Assembly: GCA_028751875.1 (NCBI GenBank)
Contig: CM054154.1
Span: 54,959,997-55,023,996, forward strand
DNA: 64,000 nucleotides
Reading direction: 5' to 3'
Source: Rapana venosa
Taxonomy: Eukaryota; Mollusca; Gastropoda; Neogastropoda; Muricidae
Under the pieces are notes generated by a model. It was not told where the DNA came from and did no database searches. It worked only from the letters and a program-made list of their open reading frames with translations. The translations under genes and the position numbers were made by a program. This document shows positions 60,201 to 64,000 of this stretch, in pieces (positions within the stretch are counted from its first letter, which is position 1; each line of letters begins with the position of its first letter).

Positions 60201-60699
60201 GGAAAGAGAGAGAGGAGGGGGGGGGGGGGTAGAAAGGAGGGGGGGCGAAAATCATGCACTCGCATGCATCAACGTGCAGCCACCAATGTTTTCCGTGTTT
60301 CGTGTTTTTTTTCGTTGTTTTTGTTTTGCTTCCTTTTGCCCTTGTCCTTTTTTTCTTTGCTGTATCTCATGCTCCCACACATTATTGCCCTACCCCTCCC
60401 CACCACCACTCCCCCACATACACATGCAGGCGCACACACATACACACAAACACATGCATGCACATGCGCTAACACACAAACATGGTGAGAGAGAGAGGGG
60501 GGGTGAGAGAGAAAGAGGGCGCGGGGGAGCGGACACCAGTGGGGATGGGGATACGGGGAGGAAAAACAGAAAGGGGAAGCGGAAGGGGCAGAAAGGGGCG
60601 GGAGGGGGTAGTACATAGCAGCATCATAAAAAACAAAATGCCAGAGAAGGAAGAGCAATCCACCAGAAAAGAAGATGACTGCTTCATGCACAGCAGCAC
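60201..60699. other. Low-complexity G/A- and C/A-rich DNA, no gene
   Basis: A G-run lies near 60,218-60,245, CA-rich sequence at 60,415-60,480, and a purine-rich GAGA/GGGG stretch at 60,485-60,610. No coding similarity. Confidence 0.6.
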
Positions 60700-60941
60700 G
60701 GTTTCAGGCCATGGCTCTGGTCAGCACTTCATCCACAGTCACAGGCATGTCCAACTTGACGCTTTTTCCATTGTTCACTTTCACCACTATTTTCCCGTTT
60801 GATGACCAGGCTGCCAAGGTGGCAGAGTGTTCCGACGCTTTCTTCAGCAGCAGTCTGTCGTTGACTTGGGTGAAGTCCTCCCCGACAGACACCCGGACTG
60901 CTTCAGTTTTGGCCTGTCTGTCTGTCTGTCTGTCTGTCTGT

Positions 60942-61001
<60 letters not shown>

Positions 61002-61665
61002 GAGCACCCTGCCCCTCAGCCTCCCGGAGTAGAAGTGTGCCAGGATGGGGCGCGGACGGACAGGCACCACCCGGCCTCCAACACGATGGACCATTTCAAT
61101 GTCCTCCTCACAGGACTTCCGAACCCCAATCTTGTGGGTGAAAATATCAGCCCATTTTTATTACAGTCATCTTCTGTCTCTGTTCCACCCTGCACCTCCC
61201 GCACCCCACACACATGAAGATTCAGCTGTCTGCTTACCGTGCTGCTCCTGGTCAGTCATGACACACTTCAGACTGCTCTCTTCCTTCCTTCCTTTTTGCA
61301 ATGGTCGGTCTGACCCCGCAGGTTTTCATTCTCCTCCCTCAGTCTCTCCACCTCTCTGCGTAAAGTGTCTTTCTTATTATGAAGTGAACCTCTCCCTCCA
61401 GTATTTCTATTCTGTTTTCAAGTCTTGGTACTATTTTGTTCATATCCTCCCTCAGTTCTTTGATGTCCCCCTTTAAAGTAGCAAGTTCAGCTAGCTTGTG
61501 TCTGATGTCCTCTAGACTGTCCTGCAAGCTCATCGTGTCCTCCTCTTTACACAGGCTCCTCCACCAGACTATCAATCCTGTCTCCATTTTTTCCTTTCCT
61601 TTCGTCCCCCACCCCGCCCTTTACACTGACTGCTTCAGGACTGTCGTTGGTGTCACTTACTGATG
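60700..61665 (-). pseudogene. L1-type ORF1 relic (coiled coil, RRM, C-terminus)
   Basis: The N-terminal coiled coil SLQDSLEDIRHKLAELATLK, GDIKELREDMNKIVPRLENR runs from about 61,560 to 61,400. It is followed, after frame breaks, by CGVREVQGGTETEDD, IGV-like and MVHRVGGRVVPVRPRPILAH, FYSGRLRGRVL (about 61,090-61,005). A tetranucleotide tract then interrupts the protein. The C-terminus is VNDRLLLKKASEHSATLAAW, SSNGKIVVKVNNGKSVKLDM (60,870-60,720). It belongs to the same family as the relics at 2.0-2.5 and 52.7-54.0 kb. Confidence 0.75.
60918..61004. repeat. (CTGT)n/(CCTG)n microsatellite inside ORF1
   Basis: CTGT units, then CCTG units, then CTGT units again, located between the RRM block GRVL and the ARRKLK-like segment of the ORF1 relic. 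On the minus strand it reads as TDRQ and AGRQ repeats. Confidence 0.95.
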
Positions 61666-61739
61666 AACTGGAGGGCTGTTTTCTTTTGGATGGGTTTTAC
61701 TGTTACAATACTTGGAGAGGGCACTAGTTAGTCATTTTG

Positions 61740-62300
61740 CATTTCTGCCCCGCATCCTACAACCATAACTGCTCATCACCACGCCGCATACTGCAACATA
61801 CACATTTTACTATTTGCTTTTTAATAATGGTGAAAACATCAAAATTACCAATCCTGAAATTAGAAGGAACAGTGCTTAATTATAAACCAGATGTCAAATT
61901 CTTAGGTGTAATTTTAACTAGAAAGCTGAGCTGGAAGTTGCACATCAACCAGTTAACATCTGAGGCTAGAAAAAGACTTTAACTTTTTAAAAATAATAAG
62001 TTCTCAGGCATGGAGCCAATATACCAAGACACTGATACGTTTTGCTCAATCTTCAGTACGCTCAAAATTAATCTATGGACAAGAAGTTTATTTTTCTGCT
62101 GCAGATTATCGACTTAAAAATTACAAAGTTTAGAAGCCATAAAGATAGCACTTGGTGTTCCAGCCCATGCTAACACAGCTAATACTTATAAAGAAGCACA
62201 TTTACTCTCACTTTCTGATCAACAAAGATTGGCCGTATCAAAGTCTGTGATTCGAAGTCTCTCTGTTCCAAATTCAGTAAAAGATGAAATGCTTATGAAT
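61740..62300 (+). mobile_element. LINE-R-type RT post-palm fragment
   Basis: The plus strand contains FAF/FNNGENI-like and LKLEGTVLNYKPDVKFLGVI, LTRKLSWKLHINQLTSEARK (to 61,982). After a stop it continues with QSSVRSKLIYGQEVYFSAAD and ALGVPAHANTANTYKEAHLL. This matches the segment after the YADD box of LINE-R copy 1 (KFLGILFTSKLNWNAHI, LSYGQEVFFS, LALGVPFHT). It is truncated on both sides and abuts the large TG/TGCG tract. Confidence 0.7.
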
Positions 62301-62321
62301 TAAGACACTGATTATCCATGC

Positions 62322-62551
<230 letters not shown>

Positions 62552-62555
<4 letters not shown>

Positions 62556-64000
62556 GTTTGAGTGTGACATTGATGTGTTTCCTGGACGTCTTTCTGTGGA
62601 AGTTTTGTATCTTTGTGTTTGTGACGGCACCTGGAGTCCTGCAGTCAGAGCAGTTTTCTTTTGTATTGTTTGACTTTCGACTTATTTCAGTTTATACTTT
62701 TTCTTCGTTTGATATTCTTTCTTTTCTTTCAAAATTTCATTGCTGATTTGTGTTTACTGCATCGCGCTGGTCTTTGTGACCCTTTGTACTGTGACCCTGC
62801 TGCAGCGTGCACATTTGCCCGTGATTCACGATCCAAAACTACCCCCTCCATCACTGCCCTGTGTTTGTCACTCCACCACAATGACTCTAAACGTCACAGA
62901 CTTGAAAGCTCTTCTCTCACGTGGGTCTCACCACATGCAAAACGGACTCAAAGAACATATTGTAAACCTTGGAATCCACCGCCGAAAACCAGTCGAGGAA
63001 CACATGCGGGCATAGTCATCAACTGCAGTGTGCTTCCCCTACATCTGTCTGCCCCCATCACTTCTGACGTCACTTCCACAACAACTGTTACCAGCCACAA
63101 CACTGCTTCACTTTCTTGTCCTCCAGATGCTTCATCCTTTGTCTGTGACTCTGACGGTTCTGTCCTGGTGTGTGTAGTGATTTTCTTGAGACTATAAATC
63201 CCCTGACTGACCCAGTTCTTTTACCATGTTCCACACCTGACTCACCGCCCAAACCTCTGTCTGCTCTTCCACTGCACACATCCCTACCATAACCCTCATT
63301 CTCTTCCTCTGATAGTCATAGTCACTCACCAACGTCTTCTCCAACCTCTCAGCCTCCTTCAAACCTTCTCCATCTGTGTCTTCTTAACGCTCAATCTGTC
63401 TGTACTGATGGCAAAGCCGATTTTATTTCCGACTTCATATCTGAACACAACATAGATGTAACCTTTCTTACAGAAACTTGGCTAAAACCACTGGGTCACG
63501 AACCAAAGATAAAACAGCTAACACCACCTGGCTACAAAACTCTTTCTCCCCCCTCCCCCCTCCCTTGACTCTCCGTGGAGGTGGCATTGCCATCGTCTAC
63601 AAAGACACTCTGCATCCAACTCTTTCTATCTGTCACTCCCTTCCTTTTTCACCCGAATCTATCGAAGTCTGTGAACTCAACCTCACCTTACCTGGCCACT
63701 CTGTTACTGTCTGTTGCCTTTACCGTCCACCTCCCAACTGTAGAAACTATTTAACATCTTCAGTTTTTCACCAAGAGTTTCAGTCACTCCTTGACCCTTA
63801 CAGCCTCTCTCCCAAGAAACTTATTATACTTGGTGACTTTAACTTCAACTTGGACAACCAGTCTTCTCCTGATGTCAAGCGTCTTTCTCTTTCTTTATCA
63901 AATCACTCTCTTTCCCAGTTGGTAAACGAACCAACACACAAATCAGGTCACATTTTAGTATGGCTTATCACTCAGATGTTTCACAAGGTCTAGTAACATC
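62552..64000 (+). mobile_element. L2-like LINE copy 4, 5' half, running off right edge
   Basis: It starts GTCCCTGTTTGAGTGTGACA, equivalent to the 5' end of copy 2 at 50,250. The 5' UTR is followed by the ORF at 62,740. The body is colinear with copy 3 (about 63,020 on). The RT part lies beyond the window. Its right end is almost identical to 54,800-55,110 of copy 3, so the family is fairly young. Confidence 0.85.
62740..64000 (+). pseudogene. L2 ORF N-terminus and endonuclease (partial)
   Basis: The start MLICVYCIALVFVTLCTVTL (62,740) is a hydrophobic leader parallel to copy 2. Next are MTLNVTDLKALLSRGSHHMQ and GLKEHIVNLGIHRRKP, then a frame break near 63,015. The EN begins in shifted frames around 63,380 (AQSVCTDGKADFISD, the N box being changed) and is open from 63,478. 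It reads GGGIAIVYKDTLHPTLSICH, SVTVCCLYRPPPNCRNYL and the catalytic KKLIILGDFNFNLDNQSSP (GDFN intact). The ATG is supported by conservation between copies. Confidence 0.75.

Noticed and set aside
60275..60802. Gly/Arg-rich ORFs near 60.3-60.8 kb
   Set aside because: Compositional result of a purine-rich GAGA/GGGG stretch. The right part is the reverse of the ORF1 C-terminus.

Overview
This is a eukaryotic (animal) genomic window with no convincing complete host gene. It is a dense pile-up of non-LTR retrotransposons (LINEs), short SINE-like elements, microsatellites and one minisatellite. The mix of RTE/BovB-like, L2/CR1-like, Rex1-like, L1/Tx1-like and RNase H-bearing LINEs, the very high simple-repeat load, and a SINE domain that I associate with molluscs suggest a mollusc, probably a gastropod. 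That assignment is an inference. Nearly all coding similarity in the window is retrotransposon endonuclease (EN), reverse transcriptase (RT), RNase H or ORF1 sequence carrying frameshifts and stops.

Layout. 1-3.3 kb: RT scraps, a SINE with an L2 tail (about 845-1046), a 140-bp element (1237-1372), an ORF1 relic, an L2 scrap and a plus-strand RT piece. 3.3-10.7 kb: a nested stack. A Rex1-like LINE (minus) is interrupted by a 140-bp element and by RTE-1 (4786-6683, 11-bp target duplication). Next comes RTE-2 (minus), itself split by an RNase H LINE (7823-9323, about 10-bp duplication). A plus-strand LINE lies around and between these. 10.7-12.4 kb: AT repeats and apparently unique DNA. 12.4-18.2 kb: a nearly full-length plus-strand LINE (ORF1, acidic ORF, EN-RT). 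18.5-20.5 kb: a possible LTR and leader (minus). 21-22.7 kb: an ORF1 with a nucleic-acid-binding-like domain and the start of an SGNH hydrolase.

23.2-35.2 kb is a three-level nest. An L1-like element (minus) is split by an L2-like element (25,318-33,802). The L2 is in turn split by RTE-3 (25,632-26,300) and by an RNase H LINE (26,521-30,600), which has an inverted 5' part: a textbook twin-priming product flanked by a 10-bp target duplication. From about 30.65 to 43.18 kb the DNA shows smeared homopolymers. Comparison with clean copies of the same L2 shows that this is consensus damage, probably an unpolished long-read segment, and not biology. It still reveals a second L1 (35.2-44.7 kb) interrupted by a plus-strand LINE.

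44.7-64 kb: a 36-bp minisatellite split by an almost complete L2 (46.3-50.27 kb); an ORF1 relic whose central segment has been amplified into about nine tandem 51-58-bp units (52,989-53,470); a plus-strand L2 (54.16-57.76 kb); L1 and LINE scraps; another ORF1 relic; and the 5' half of a fourth L2 copy running off the right edge.

Most notable observations: the twin-primed insertion inside an L2 inside an L1; two short element families that share their 3' ends with resident LINEs, one with a conserved terminal stem-loop; a hydrophobic leader conserved at the start of the L2 ORF; in-gene minisatellite amplification of ORF1; and the 12.5-kb damaged consensus block, which any downstream user should mask.
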